Assembly (NCBI GenBank): GCA_035315885.1
Contig: DATFXM010000146.1
Coordinates: 1 to 41,796 of the forward strand
Direction of reading: 5' to 3'
DNA from: DATFXM01 sp035315885
GTDB lineage: Bacteria; Acidobacteriota; Blastocatellia; UBA7656
Length of the DNA stretch: 41,796 nt
Below the pieces are notes generated by a model. That model was not told the origin of the DNA. It did not search any database and saw only the letters and a program-made list of their open reading frames with translations. This document shows positions 34,525 to 41,796 of this stretch, in pieces. The translations under genes and the position numbers were made by a program. The stretch's first letter is position 1; each line of letters starts with the position of its first letter.

Positions 34525-34643
34525 TCACGCTTGGTATCACCCGTTACATTCAATCTGTCTTTCGAGTTTACGATTGGGTTAACGGAGGATCGAGGACGCC
34601 GAAGGAAGCAGCAACTAAACAACGATTGCGGGAGTTGCTCTGA
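34521..34643 (+). CDS. possible 40-aa small ORF coupled to the GNAT gene
   Basis: The ATG at 34521 overlaps the acetyltransferase TGA as ATGA, the usual coupling geometry. The frame then reads MITLGITRYIQSVFRVYDW and ends in a polar, basic helix-like tail (TPKEAATKQRLRELL). It has no known family. The same frame stays open upstream inside the GNAT gene, so chance is a real possibility. Confidence 0.28.
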   Translation: MITLGITRYIQSVFRVYDWVNGGSRTPKEAATKQRLRELL

Positions 34644-35016
34644 GACGTAAGCCCGACTCGGCCCATCGCTACTACCGAAACTGGATTGTTCGAACCGATC
34701 GCTCATTCGGGGACAAGGGGGGCCGCGGGCTTCCAAGTTTCTTCGCTTATTTTCATTACCGATGGCGGCGAGGTTTGGGCTGCCTCGCGTGTTGTTCTAG
34801 AACTCACGCGAGTGCGCGCGGCTACATCTAAAGGTTGCAAAAAATTGTACAGGCCAATCACCGCGTTCACACGATTGGGTGGCTGACGCATTCTATTCAC
34901 ATGAACTGACCAGAATCCACAATGGTCTGCATAACTTGACTCACGCAGAGCCGTTCATATGCGATAAACTGATTTGCTCATGCCAGGAATCCGCAGTAGG
35001 CAGCATCTTTCGCCGC
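34644..35016. other. intergenic region, nothing recognised
   Basis: Convergent interval between the GNAT gene (or its small follower) and the cupin gene. I find no gene, no clear hairpin with T tract, and no repeat. Confidence 0.5.
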
Positions 35017-35418
35017 CTACTTCACGGGGACGAGTGACGGGGCGCCCTTATCCTTCACAAAAAACACGAGGAACTTGGCTGGCTTGGAATCACTCGCATT
35101 CTTCGAGACGACGTGCACATCAGTGGGCGATTCATAGAACGTCTCGCCCGGTCCGAGGGTCACCTCTTTCCCGCCTTCGACCTGCATGACTATGGAGCCT
35201 TCCAAAACATAGACGAAGGTATTCGCGTTGTGCCGGTGCTTGCTGGATGAGGCGCCCGGCGCATACTCCACCGTCAGCATCACTCCTTCCTTGCCAATCA
35301 TCCCAGCCAAATCCTTTGTCATGAGCGGCGTGACTTTGGCTTGCTGAACCGCGGATTGAGCCGCGACAAGGCAGAATAGTAGGATCAATACTGTTTTCGC
35401 TGCGATACGATACTTCAT
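35017..35418 (-). CDS. exported cupin domain protein
   Basis: A 133-residue protein with a signal peptide (AAKTVLILLFCLVAAQSA) and a single conserved cupin barrel. Motif 1 is 'GASSSKHRHNANTFVYVLEG' with H61 and H63; the glutamate normally four residues after the second His is T67, so metal binding may be altered. Motif 2 is 'GPGETFYESPTDVHVV' with H102. The ATG at 35418 is fixed by AGGAG five bases upstream; an in-frame start at 35463 would read through that site. It acts in the periplasm; its ligand is unknown. Confidence 0.9.
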   Translation of the reverse strand: MKYRIAAKTVLILLFCLVAAQSAVQQAKVTPLMTKDLAGMIGKEGVMLTVEYAPGASSSKHRHNANTFVYVLEGSIVMQVEGGKEVTLGPGETFYESPTDVHVVSKNASDSKPAKFLVFFVKDKGAPSLVPVK

Positions 35419-35735
35419 CTGATCTCCTTCCTTTGTGAACCCGACCACCATCGCGACGGTCATTTGTATTGAATCAACCGAGTCTAGTGTGATTTCGGAC
35501 GTTCAAGCAACTATGACTATGGGAAACAGAGGAGGGGTCAGGCTTGCGATTGTGCGATTGGCTGGCTAAGTCCCCAGCGGCACCCATCGAACTCTTGGGG
35601 AACCAAAAGCCTCGAAAGTGACAAGGTAAGCAACTTCTTGAGGTTCGTTACTCGTTTTGGCGTGAGCGCTTTTTTTCGGTTTTCGATGCCTCGTGACGCC
35701 GTCGTCGTTCCTTCAGTCGTAGGCACTTTCTAATT

Positions 35736-35897
35736 TCAAAACGACAACACAGGATCAGCTCGGAGTTCCTGCAAGGTCGCCAAGGCCTTCGGGTTGTCCG
35801 ATTTGTCTAGCGCTGGCAGTAGGCTCAAACGGTTGGCACCATGCCTCTCGTCTTTTATCAATGAGATAACATCGTCGAGTACGGTGTTCCGGCTTTC
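35736..35897 (-). pseudogene. fragment resembling a HEAT-repeat protein
   Basis: A 53-codon frame, with no start codon and stop-bounded at both ends, reads DDVISLIKDERHGANRLSLL and then 'KSDNPKALATLQELRADPVL'. The spacing of helix-like segments with RHG and a DP-rich turn resembles one and a half HEAT repeats of bacterial scaffold-type proteins. It appears to be a decayed 3' part of a gene. The similarity is short, so this is tentative. Confidence 0.4.
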
Positions 35898-36267
35898 TTA
35901 ACTATTCGCGTAACTGGCGTCAAATAAGACCTAATATTTAGATGATATTACTCATCCTAAGCGCTTCTATTACAACATCGCAAAAAAGCGTTCGAGAGTA
36001 TTCTAATCAATTCCGGGCTGAGCCTGACGTGCCTAGCTTCCTCCTTTGAAAGCTCGTTAGGTCGTCACTCCATTCCCATTCGTCTGGATCCAGCTTTAAC
36101 CACAAAATGGGAGTCGTCTTCGTCGACATAAGAAACATCGATTCCAAACATTGCACGGTTCTCTAGCCGGTTGCATATCTGAGCTTGTTCCACAAAAATG
36201 GCTTGGCCCCGCCGAACGATACGGCTGCTGCGGTAAAGCGTTGGCCATGAGTGACCCGTTCCACGTG

Positions 36268-36296
36268 AAAAAGGGCCGCAACTGCGGGCCCTTTTT
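36268..36296 (-). terminator. bidirectional intrinsic terminator
   Basis: AAAAAGGGCC-GC pairs with GC-GGGCCCTTTTT (one bulged base, loop of about 4 nt), giving a GC-rich stem with T tracts on both strands. It lies about 40 nt after the stop of the minus-strand secreted-protein gene. Confidence 0.88.
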
Positions 36297-36335
36297 CTTG
36301 CTCGTCCGAACCGAGCTCCTGTCACCAGATTGGAT

Positions 36336-36803
36336 TTACTTGTTCACTGCGACTTGGCCGCAGGCGACGACCGCCTCAGGGCCGAAGCCACCGTTGATTT
36401 CTGTGTCGCGAATAGAGACGGTGTCAAACGTGCCGAGCGGCGCTGGCTGCGCCAACTGAATTAGCAAGCCATTGCCAGCGGCGTCCGAGATCCAAATGCC
36501 TACGAACATATCCGGAAACGGATCCACAGGCTCGCAAACGGTCGGCCCGCCGGGAACGGAGGCTGTGTCGTAGACAAGTGACACATACCGGCCGGCGGTC
36601 GATGGCGCAAGCCCCTTCGCAGTCCCAGTGACGATCAGCCCGCCTCCAGTCTGGGTGAAAGTGATCTTCCCCGTAACTCCCGATTGGTTGACTGGATGCT
36701 GATTGGCGCGCGCCGTTACTCCTCCTTGCGGTCGGACGATGCCTGCCCCGACGAGCACTAAGAGCAGAGATGCGAACGAAGTAAGCATTAAGGGTCGTTT
36801 CAT
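36336..36803 (-). CDS. small secreted beta-sandwich protein of unknown function
   Basis: A 155-residue protein with a signal peptide (SFASLLLVLVGAGIV). The mature domain has 'GKITFTQTGGGLIVTGTAKGL' (read in two parts), 'RYVSLVYDTASVPGG', 'MFVGIWISDAAGNG' and 'LGTFDTVSIRDTEINGGFGP', ending 'VVACGQVAVNK'. The pattern of short strands, a late TVSIRD strand and a C-terminal ACGxV resembles CHRD-like or Cu/Zn-superoxide-dismutase-like sandwich domains, but the copper-ligand histidines are absent, so I do not assign SOD activity. The ATG has AGGAG nine bases upstream. It is a single-gene unit with a strong terminator. Confidence 0.82.
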   Translation of the reverse strand: MKRPLMLTSFASLLLVLVGAGIVRPQGGVTARANQHPVNQSGVTGKITFTQTGGGLIVTGTAKGLAPSTAGRYVSLVYDTASVPGGPTVCEPVDPFPDMFVGIWISDAAGNGLLIQLAQPAPLGTFDTVSIRDTEINGGFGPEAVVACGQVAVNK

Positions 36804-37318
36804 GAGTGTAATCTCCTGTGTTGAGTGATGCGTTGAGAAATTACGCTGCCTGAACGGGCCGTTCGAAGAAACGCCTGGCGGCGGGGTTCAGCTGTCCTGG
36901 GCGTTCGCTACTGGTACCGTTAAGCAGAGAAGCTACGTGAGTGACAAAGCCAGAAGAAAGTTAAGTAAGCTTGCGTCAGGCACAGTGAAAAAAAAGAACT
37001 CACCCAACATGCGCCCAGGGAATGAAGAGGAGATCCTTCCGGACGCCTAGGGTTACGCCAATCTGTAAAGCGGTCGCTATGTTATGACGCCTTAAAGGCC
37101 AAGTCAAGGTGGCGCATTGACGGGCGAAAATCTTGATGAAAACGATTCGTCGCTGCTGTTCTGCTGAGTGCGGTTGATGAGGTAGCGAGGGAGGCAAGCA
37201 ACCAGCGTAGCGGCTCCTTAGGGTCTGACATGCGCACCGAGTACACGAATTCGACGATCGGAGGAGTACGCTATCCGCTATCCGCTATCCTCTATCCACG
37301 ATCTTCTATCCTCGACCA
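36804..37318. other. intergenic region between a secreted-protein gene and an ADOP permease
   Basis: No gene is recognised; a minus-strand frame (37000-37197) has no family resemblance. The only structure is the heptamer array at 37270-37297, close to the permease stop codon. Confidence 0.45.
37270..37297. repeat. heptamer tandem repeat
   Basis: Four head-to-tail heptamers (GCTATCC three times, then TCTATCC), with another TCTATCC at 37305-37311, lie 21 nt from the stop of the permease gene. It may be a slippage product. Confidence 0.85.
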
Positions 37319-39745
37319 TCATTCGTATCTGAGCGCGACGATCGGTTCGACTTTCGTGGCGCGTCGCGCCGGGACGAAACAGGCAAACAACGCCACAGCC
37401 AACAGAACCAGCACAACAGCAGCGAATGTCGCAACGTCCGTTGGCGCGACTCCAAATAACAATTCGCCCATCAAACGCGTCAGCGCCAAAGCGACTCCCA
37501 GACCGAGACTGACGCCAATAACGATGAATCTGAGACCCTGACCAAGCACAAGCTTGAGTATGTCGCGACGGCTGGCGCCGAGCGCGCTGCGAATGCCTAT
37601 TTCGTGGGTGCGTTGGGCCACCGAGTACGACATTACGCCGTACAACCCTATAGCAGTGAGGATCAATGCTAAGCACGCGAAGATTCCGACCAGCAGCGAA
37701 TTGAACCTCGGGTGCGCCACCGCCATGCTGAAGTACTGATTGAGCGTTTTGACATCAAACACCGGCAATTCTCGGTCGAGCGCCTGGATTTCACCTCTAG
37801 TCACACCTATCAGGTTACGCGGGTCACCTTCCGATGTAAGGACAACGGTCAGCCCGGTGGTGATGGGCATCTGCGAGTAAGACAGGTATGCCTCGGGCTC
37901 CACTTCCGCCGTCAAGTTGTAGTACATCACGTCGCCCACCACGCCAACGATTTCGCGCATCTCCGAGTCGCCCGGAGTGGCCGACATGTCCGGGCGAATG
38001 CGTTTGCCAAGAGGGTCTTCATTCGGAAAGAAGCGTCGTACGAGAGCTTCGTTGACAATCACGACCGGTCGATTCTTCATGTCGTCGCGCGCAGTGAAGT
38101 CGCGCCCTGCGATCAGGGGAACGCCCATCACTCTGAAGTAATCCGGCAGAATCACGTGACAGTCAACGTGCGGAACCTGACCCGGGGATGCGACCTGCCC
38201 TTCGACATACAGGTCCGTGCCGATACGGCCCCTGCCGAATGGTATGGTGAAGCTAGCGCTCGCGGCGCGAACTCCAGGTAAGCTCTGCAATCGCGCTTGC
38301 AACTGTTCGTAAAAACTGACTGCCTGCGGATCCGAATACTTATTGTCAGGAAGATTCACGCGAAGAGTGAGCACTTTATCTGGATCGACTCCAGTATGGA
38401 CTCGCAACAGGCGCAAAAAGCTTTTCAGCAGCAAGCCGGATCCAATCATCAGCACGAGGGCAACCGCCAATTCGGCGATCACCAGCGCGCCACGAGTGCG
38501 GCTTCGACCAACGCCATCGCTGGTCCCGCGTCCACCCTCCTTGAGAGTCTCGGTTAATTCCTTGCCGGCGGCATGCAGCGCTGGAGCAAGCCCGAAAAGA
38601 ATACCCGTCAGCAAGGTGACAAGCAGCGTAAAGCCAAGCACGCGCACATCGATGCGGATGTCGTTCGCTCGCGGAATCGTCTCCGGACTGAGCGAGACAA
38701 GCAGATCGGTGCCCCAAAGCGCCAGAAGCAAACCGCACACGCCCCCGATGAACGACAACAGGATACTCTCCGTAAGGAGTTGGCGAATTACGCGTCCGCG
38801 CTTCGCGCCAAGGGCGAAACGCACCGCCATCTCATGTTGGCGAGCCGTCGCACGCGCCAACAACAGATTCGCAACATTCGCGCAAGCGATAAGGAGCACG
38901 CAAACAACCGCCCCGAAGATCACCAGCAGCGGTGTCCACACATCGCCGACGAGTTCTTCCAACGCCGGCGTCAGACGCATCCCCTGGTTTGCATTGTTGT
39001 CCGGATATTGCTGCTCGAGACCTTGAGCGATTACATCCAACTCGGATTGAGCTTGCGCGATAGTTATGCCCGGTTCTATCAAACCAATCACGTTCAGGTA
39101 CTGAAGTCCCCGCTGCGAAATCATTGGACCGTCAAACGGAACCGTCGTCCACAACTCGACCAGCTCGGCTTCGATTGGAAACTGAAAGCCGGGAGGCATG
39201 ACGCCGACAACCGTGAGGCTGCGATTATCTAATGTGACGTTTTGCCCGACCACTTGAGGTTCGGATTTGAACCGGCTCCTCCACAACGCGTTGCTCAGAA
39301 TCACCACCGACTTGCCGGGCTGTTCATCCTCGGGTAGAAAGTCCCGCCCAATAAGCGGCTCGACCCCGAGCATCGTGAGCAAGTCTGTGGTGACAACCGC
39401 GGCCCGCAATCGAATCGCCTCATCCCTATCGGTAAGCGCGACGTTTGTTGTTCGAAAAGCCGCCAGGCTTTTGAAGCTCCGGCTCTGCTGGCGCAAATCA
39501 ACGAAGTTGGGATATGAGATGTTGCCGTGAGCGCTTGGCCTACGCGCATCCGAGGTCCACACAGTCATTAATCGCCCAGGGTTCTTAAACGGCAGCGGGC
39601 TCAGGAGCACTGCATCGACGACGCTGAAAATTGCGGTGTTCAGGCCGATTCCGAGAGCCAGCGTTGTCACCGTGATCAACGTGAAGCTCGGCTTCTTCAC
39701 CAGCATTCGGATGCTGAAACGCAAATCCTGCCAAAGTGTGTTCAT
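37319..39745 (-). CDS. ABC transporter permease, ADOP type (MacB/FtsX)
   Basis: An 808-residue orphan permease with the classic ADOP start, MNTLWQDLRFSIRMLVKKPS, then 'TLALGIGLNTAIFSVVDAVLL'. It has a MacB-type extracytoplasmic domain, central membrane helices (IFGAVVCVLLIACANVANLLLAR region), a second extracytoplasmic domain (GVDPDKVLTLRVNLP ... VVGDVMYYNL), a final FtsX block (RTHEIGIRSALGASRRDILKLVL), and the end 'RRATKVEPIVALRYE'. No ATPase gene is adjacent. It is not the same subfamily as the 824-residue copy at 27075. The ATG has GGGAA five bases upstream. Decayed ADOP pieces lie just upstream on the same strand. Confidence 0.94.
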   Translation of the reverse strand: MNTLWQDLRFSIRMLVKKPSFTLITVTTLALGIGLNTAIFSVVDAVLLSPLPFKNPGRLMTVWTSDARRPSAHGNISYPNFVDLRQQSRSFKSLAAFRTTNVALTDRDEAIRLRAAVVTTDLLTMLGVEPLIGRDFLPEDEQPGKSVVILSNALWRSRFKSEPQVVGQNVTLDNRSLTVVGVMPPGFQFPIEAELVELWTTVPFDGPMISQRGLQYLNVIGLIEPGITIAQAQSELDVIAQGLEQQYPDNNANQGMRLTPALEELVGDVWTPLLVIFGAVVCVLLIACANVANLLLARATARQHEMAVRFALGAKRGRVIRQLLTESILLSFIGGVCGLLLALWGTDLLVSLSPETIPRANDIRIDVRVLGFTLLVTLLTGILFGLAPALHAAGKELTETLKEGGRGTSDGVGRSRTRGALVIAELAVALVLMIGSGLLLKSFLRLLRVHTGVDPDKVLTLRVNLPDNKYSDPQAVSFYEQLQARLQSLPGVRAASASFTIPFGRGRIGTDLYVEGQVASPGQVPHVDCHVILPDYFRVMGVPLIAGRDFTARDDMKNRPVVIVNEALVRRFFPNEDPLGKRIRPDMSATPGDSEMREIVGVVGDVMYYNLTAEVEPEAYLSYSQMPITTGLTVVLTSEGDPRNLIGVTRGEIQALDRELPVFDVKTLNQYFSMAVAHPRFNSLLVGIFACLALILTAIGLYGVMSYSVAQRTHEIGIRSALGASRRDILKLVLGQGLRFIVIGVSLGLGVALALTRLMGELLFGVAPTDVATFAAVVLVLLAVALFACFVPARRATKVEPIVALRYE

Positions 39746-40061
39746 TAAGCTTCCCGCCTTGAGGTTAAGGTGTCAGAGTTCTTGTTTGCGCAAATTCACA
39801 GCTTGAAACGCAGGCCGGCCCTCAATCCAACGCGCGCCGTCAGCCGAGTCTTCACGGTGCACGCCAGCAATAGAGACGGAATTGCGCACAAAGAACAACC
39901 AGCGGCAGTCACTCCAATTGGTGTGCCAGAAGGTGAGATCGAGCAACTCGCCTGCTGGGTGAACTTATGCTTTGGAACTGACGGTGAGAATCGCGGACAG
40001 TTGTGCGATTCTGGGACTGAGAATCCCCGCATTCGGGAGTCTATTCTTGCGGATGACTAGT

Positions 40062-40103
40062 CAGCGTTGAGATGGGATGCTTCATCAGCATTCGCACGCC
40101 GTA
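40062..40103 (-). pseudogene. N-terminal scrap of another ADOP permease
   Basis: Between 40103 and 40074 the minus strand reads YGVRMLMKHP, matching the invariant N-terminal 'RxGxRMLxKxP' of ADOP permeases. An in-frame TGA precedes it, and the similarity fades after about four more codons. It is very short, so confidence rests on its position next to an ADOP gene and an ADOP tail. Confidence 0.5.
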
Positions 40104-40151
40104 TCAGAACCGAAACTGATTCGTTTGCTTCGTATGCGGCATTGATTCTCT

Positions 40152-40405
40152 TCACTCGTGTCGAAGCGCAACCATTGGGTCGACATTCATCGCTTTTCGC
40201 GCGGGAAGTAACACGCCACCAGCGCTGTGCCCGCAAGCAACAAAGCAATCGCCGCGAAGGTCAACGGATCGGTCGCGCTCACGCCGAACAACAGACCCTT
40301 CAGCAAGCGAGTCAATGCGACCGAAGCCAGCATACCCAGCGCCAAACCTGTGCCGATGAGTTTCATTCCCTGACTCAACACCAGCTTCATCGCCTTAGCT
40401 ATCTA
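40152..40405 (-). pseudogene. C-terminal relic of an ADOP permease with a frameshift
   Basis: The minus strand reads MKLVLSQGMKLIGTGLALGM, 'TRLLKGLLFGVSATDPLTFAA' and 'CYFPREK'. After a one-base shift it continues in another frame as MNVDPMVALRHE and a TGA at 40154-40152. This is the standard last ~85 residues of an ADOP permease, closely parallel to the end of the neighbouring intact gene (KLVLGQGL ... PIVALRYE). An in-frame TAG precedes the conserved part. The rest of the gene is gone. Confidence 0.85.
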
Positions 40406-40676
40406 AGAGACCGCTGGAATTCCGAAGGTTGTAGGTAGCCTTGCCCGCGACAGTCAAGGGCGCTCTGAGGAGGTCTACGATGAATGTGCCTCATTGAATT
40501 CGCACGGCCTTGATAATTGTCTCCTACTTCGGCTACTTCGGCTGAAGAGGCAGTTAAGAGGATCTATGGCTCCTCAGAATCCAGGACGGATTCTGAGTTT
40601 GAAGCGACTTGAGAACATGGATGTTATTTATAGGGCGCCTGCGCCGCGTATAGATCACAGTGACTCGCAAGGCAGA

Positions 40677-40943
40677 CTATTTCTTGGCGCCATACTTCTT
40701 AAGCAAATTCGCGATGCCTTGCATATTGTAGGTCTCAGCAAAGGTCAATGGAGTTCTCCCATAGATATCCTGAACCGTCGGGTCGGCTCCAAGCCCAAGT
40801 AACGCTTGCACAACCTCTATTTGATCTCTGTTTACGGCGATCATGAGCGCGGTCACTCCTTCTTCAGTCTTTAGGGTGATATCTGGCTTTAGCTTCCATA
40901 GCACATCTAACACCTCCGAACGCCTCGCCCAGATTGCACACAT
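40677..40943 (-). CDS. ankyrin-repeat protein, probably N-terminally truncated
   Basis: The 88 residues hold about two and a half ankyrin repeats: 'EEGVTALMIAVNRDQIEVVQALLGLGAD' (read in two parts), then 'DIYGRTPLTFAETYNMQGIANLLKKYGA' (read in two parts). The repeat before them starts NCAGWTPLM, whose last M is the nominal ATG at 40943. The conserved repeat therefore begins upstream of the start codon (to about 40967), where no usable start is seen. It is probably the tail of a longer ankyrin gene. Ankyrin repeats bind other proteins; the partner is unknown. Confidence 0.65.
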   Translation of the reverse strand: MCAIWARRSEVLDVLWKLKPDITLKTEEGVTALMIAVNRDQIEVVQALLGLGADPTVQDIYGRTPLTFAETYNMQGIANLLKKYGAKK

Positions 40944-41202
40944 CAGAGGCGTCCAGCCGGCGCAGTTCGAGGGAACGCTTTCACATGGCTTTCTATGTTT
41001 GCCAAAACTGGACCGGTTTCGACTCGGACGGACGGCTCGACCAGCTATTACAAGCCAGACGTCCCCGTAGTGTGGAAGGGCAGTTAGCGATGGGCCCTAG
41101 GTCGGAAGTTAGGTCGGAAAATGCCGACTATGGTTGCCAATGTTGTGCAACTAACACCAATGAAAGCCTAGAAACAAAGGAACAAGCAACCAAAAAGTTG
41201 CA

Positions 41203-41248
41203 CTCATAACCCAAGGGTCGCGGCTTCAAATCCCGCCCCATAGACCCA
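41203..41248 (+). other. degenerate 3' fragment of a tRNA-Met(CAT)-like gene
   Basis: In order it shows an anticodon loop CTCATAA (41203-41209), a 3' anticodon-stem strand CCCAA, a variable loop GGGTC, a T arm GCGGC-TTCAAAT-CCCGC, then CCCATAG and ACCCA. The 53-61 pair is C/C instead of G/C, and no D arm or 5' acceptor strand is found upstream. It is therefore a non-functional tail, as left by element integration. Confidence 0.6.
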
Positions 41249-41443
41249 TTCTTTGTACGCCGAAGCCGACCATCGGTTTCCTGTGAAAATCTTAGGATAC
41301 ATGTGTCATTCCAGTGCGGAATCGTCAAGTGCTTCCAGCCAATTACGTCCAGATGATAGGAGAATGACACACCGATTCGAGCCTAAAAGAGTGAATGGGG
41401 ATGTGAGCAATATCGAGGCGTTTTCCCTAACTGGTTGATTCTA

Positions 41444-41488
41444 TGGAGCCAGCGAAGGGACTCGAACCCTTGACCTCCGGTTTACGAA
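41444..41488 (-). other. tRNA-Thr(CGT) 3' fragment, attachment site (att) of an integrative element
   Basis: Read on the minus strand it gives an anticodon loop TTCGTAA (anticodon CGT), a 3' stem strand ACCGG, a variable loop AGGTC, a T arm AAGGG-TTCGAGT-CCCTT, an acceptor strand CGCTGGC, discriminator T and an encoded CCA. Upstream of the loop, the anticodon 5' strand, D arm and acceptor 5' strand are absent. The identity ends at the anticodon loop, a common crossover point for tyrosine integrases. An integrase gene starts 158 bp further on, reading away from it. Confidence 0.8.
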
Positions 41489-41600
41489 AACACTCAAAGC
41501 CTGTTTCCCCTGGTTTGCCCTAGGTCGCAAACGTCAAATTCCCTAGGAAATTCGTTGTTTTCTGTTTTGCAGGTCTGCTATGGTTGTCGCCAGTTTGCGT

Positions 41601-41624
41601 TGAATGTTTGAGTGAATGTTTGAG
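41601..41624. repeat. tandem 12-mers upstream of the integrase
   Basis: Two adjacent copies of TGAATGTTTGAG end 22 bp before the integrase ATG. A partly matching inverted motif (CACTCAAA) lies beside the tRNA fragment at about 41491-41498. They could be arm-type integrase or excisionase binding sites. Confidence 0.6.
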
Positions 41625-41646
41625 TGGATTTTGACGGGAGGAGGGC

Positions 41647-41796
41647 ATGCCGAGACCCAAAACAGGCGCGGCTATCTTGAAGTCGAGAACAGTAAACGGC
41701 AAACGAGTGAAAGAATGGTACGCGTGTGTGTCCTACACCGACGATACTGGAAAACGTCAGCAATGGACAGAACGCGCGATGAATAAGACCGCCGCA
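41647..41796 (+). CDS. tyrosine recombinase/integrase, N-terminal part (runs off right edge)
   Basis: Fifty codons are visible, open to the window end. The start MPRPKTGAAILKSRTVNGKR is followed by 'VKEWYACVSYTDDTGKRQQW' and 'ERAMNKTAA'. This beta-strand-rich, basic N-terminus with 'vSYtDdtGKRqq' and the onset of a helix is typical of the arm DNA-binding domain of phage-type tyrosine integrases. The ATG at 41647 follows GGGAGGAGGGC, a very strong ribosome binding site. The catalytic R/K/H/R/H/Y residues lie outside the window. Its position next to a tRNA 3' fragment supports a site-specific integrase acting on that tRNA-Thr gene, and the gene points into the element. Confidence 0.82.
   Translation, partial: MPRPKTGAAILKSRTVNGKRVKEWYACVSYTDDTGKRQQWTERAMNKTAA

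Larger units (their letters stand above)
35419..36335. other. 917-bp interval with one gene fragment and a terminator
   Basis: Besides the HEAT-like fragment (35736-35897) and the terminator (36268-36296), nothing is recognised. Minus-strand frames at 35538-35726 and 36065-36325 have no family resemblance. Confidence 0.45.
40968..41646. other. tRNA-fragment and attachment-site region at the edge of an integrative element
   Basis: No complete gene. It contains a degenerate tRNA-Met-like 3' fragment (41203-41248, plus), a tRNA-Thr(CGT) 3' fragment (41444-41488, minus), and tandem 12-mers (41601-41624) just before the integrase gene. The stretch between the two tRNA pieces (41249-41443) has no recognisable gene. 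Confidence 0.6.

Noticed and set aside
39770..40060. 96-codon plus-strand frame upstream of the second permease
   Set aside because: No recognisable content and no ribosome binding site; it overlaps the likely promoter region of the permease.
1..41796. CRISPR array, toxin-antitoxin pair or insertion sequence
   Set aside because: No array of spaced identical repeats, no transposase and no recognisable toxin-antitoxin pair was seen. The only mobility gene is the partial integrase at the right edge.

Overview
The window looks like a chromosomal segment of an Acidobacteriota member, plausibly class Blastocatellia. This is inferred from two large MacB/FtsX-type permeases without a fused ATPase (the ADOP type common in that phylum), a pair of YciI-family genes beside a dead ECF sigma factor, and long exported proteins with HYR, Ig-like or NEW3-like repeats. 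No rRNA or other marker gene is present, so the placement is provisional.

Region 1 (1-12591, all minus strand) is an exopolysaccharide operon of the Wzx/Wzy type. In transcription order it holds a membrane-anchored TPR/carbohydrate-binding-like protein, an O-antigen ligase/polymerase-like membrane protein, a Wza-like export protein, a Wzz-BY-kinase fusion (Wzc-like), an unrecognised exported protein, a UDP-glucuronate 4-epimerase-like SDR, a MurJ/MviN-type flippase, a GT4 glycosyltransferase, a SAM methyltransferase and a second GT4 that runs off the left edge. Several junctions are 4-nt stop/start overlaps, which supports one transcript with translational coupling. The logic is sugar-nucleotide supply, assembly on a lipid carrier, flipping, polymerisation and export under tyrosine-kinase control.

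Region 2 (about 12600-22600) is a secreted-protein district: a remnant of an ATPase/TPR regulator, an M11-like zinc metalloprotease with Ig-like domains, a small secreted protein, and two tandem exported proteins. The smaller (374 aa) and the larger (1470 aa, seven HYR-like modules) share the same C-terminal PKD-like plus ~220-residue Cys-containing module, which I do not recognise.

Region 3 (22600-31600) carries a PilZ protein, a NarL/FixJ response regulator, an ECF sigma-factor C-terminus broken by at least four frameshifts, two YciI genes, an ADOP permease flanked by a short direct repeat, and a long exported helical protein with a clear terminator.

Region 4 (31600-41800) has an AraC regulator, a DUF2147 protein, a GNAT acetyltransferase, a cupin, a small secreted protein with a strong terminator, a second ADOP permease with decayed ADOP pieces beside it, and an ankyrin fragment. 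At the right edge the 3' part of a tRNA-Thr(CGT) is followed by the first 50 codons of a tyrosine integrase. This is the left end of an integrative element that continues outside the window. A second, degenerate tRNA-Met-like 3' fragment lies 200 bp away in the opposite orientation. Gene decay (five or more remnants) is a recurring theme of the right three quarters of the window.
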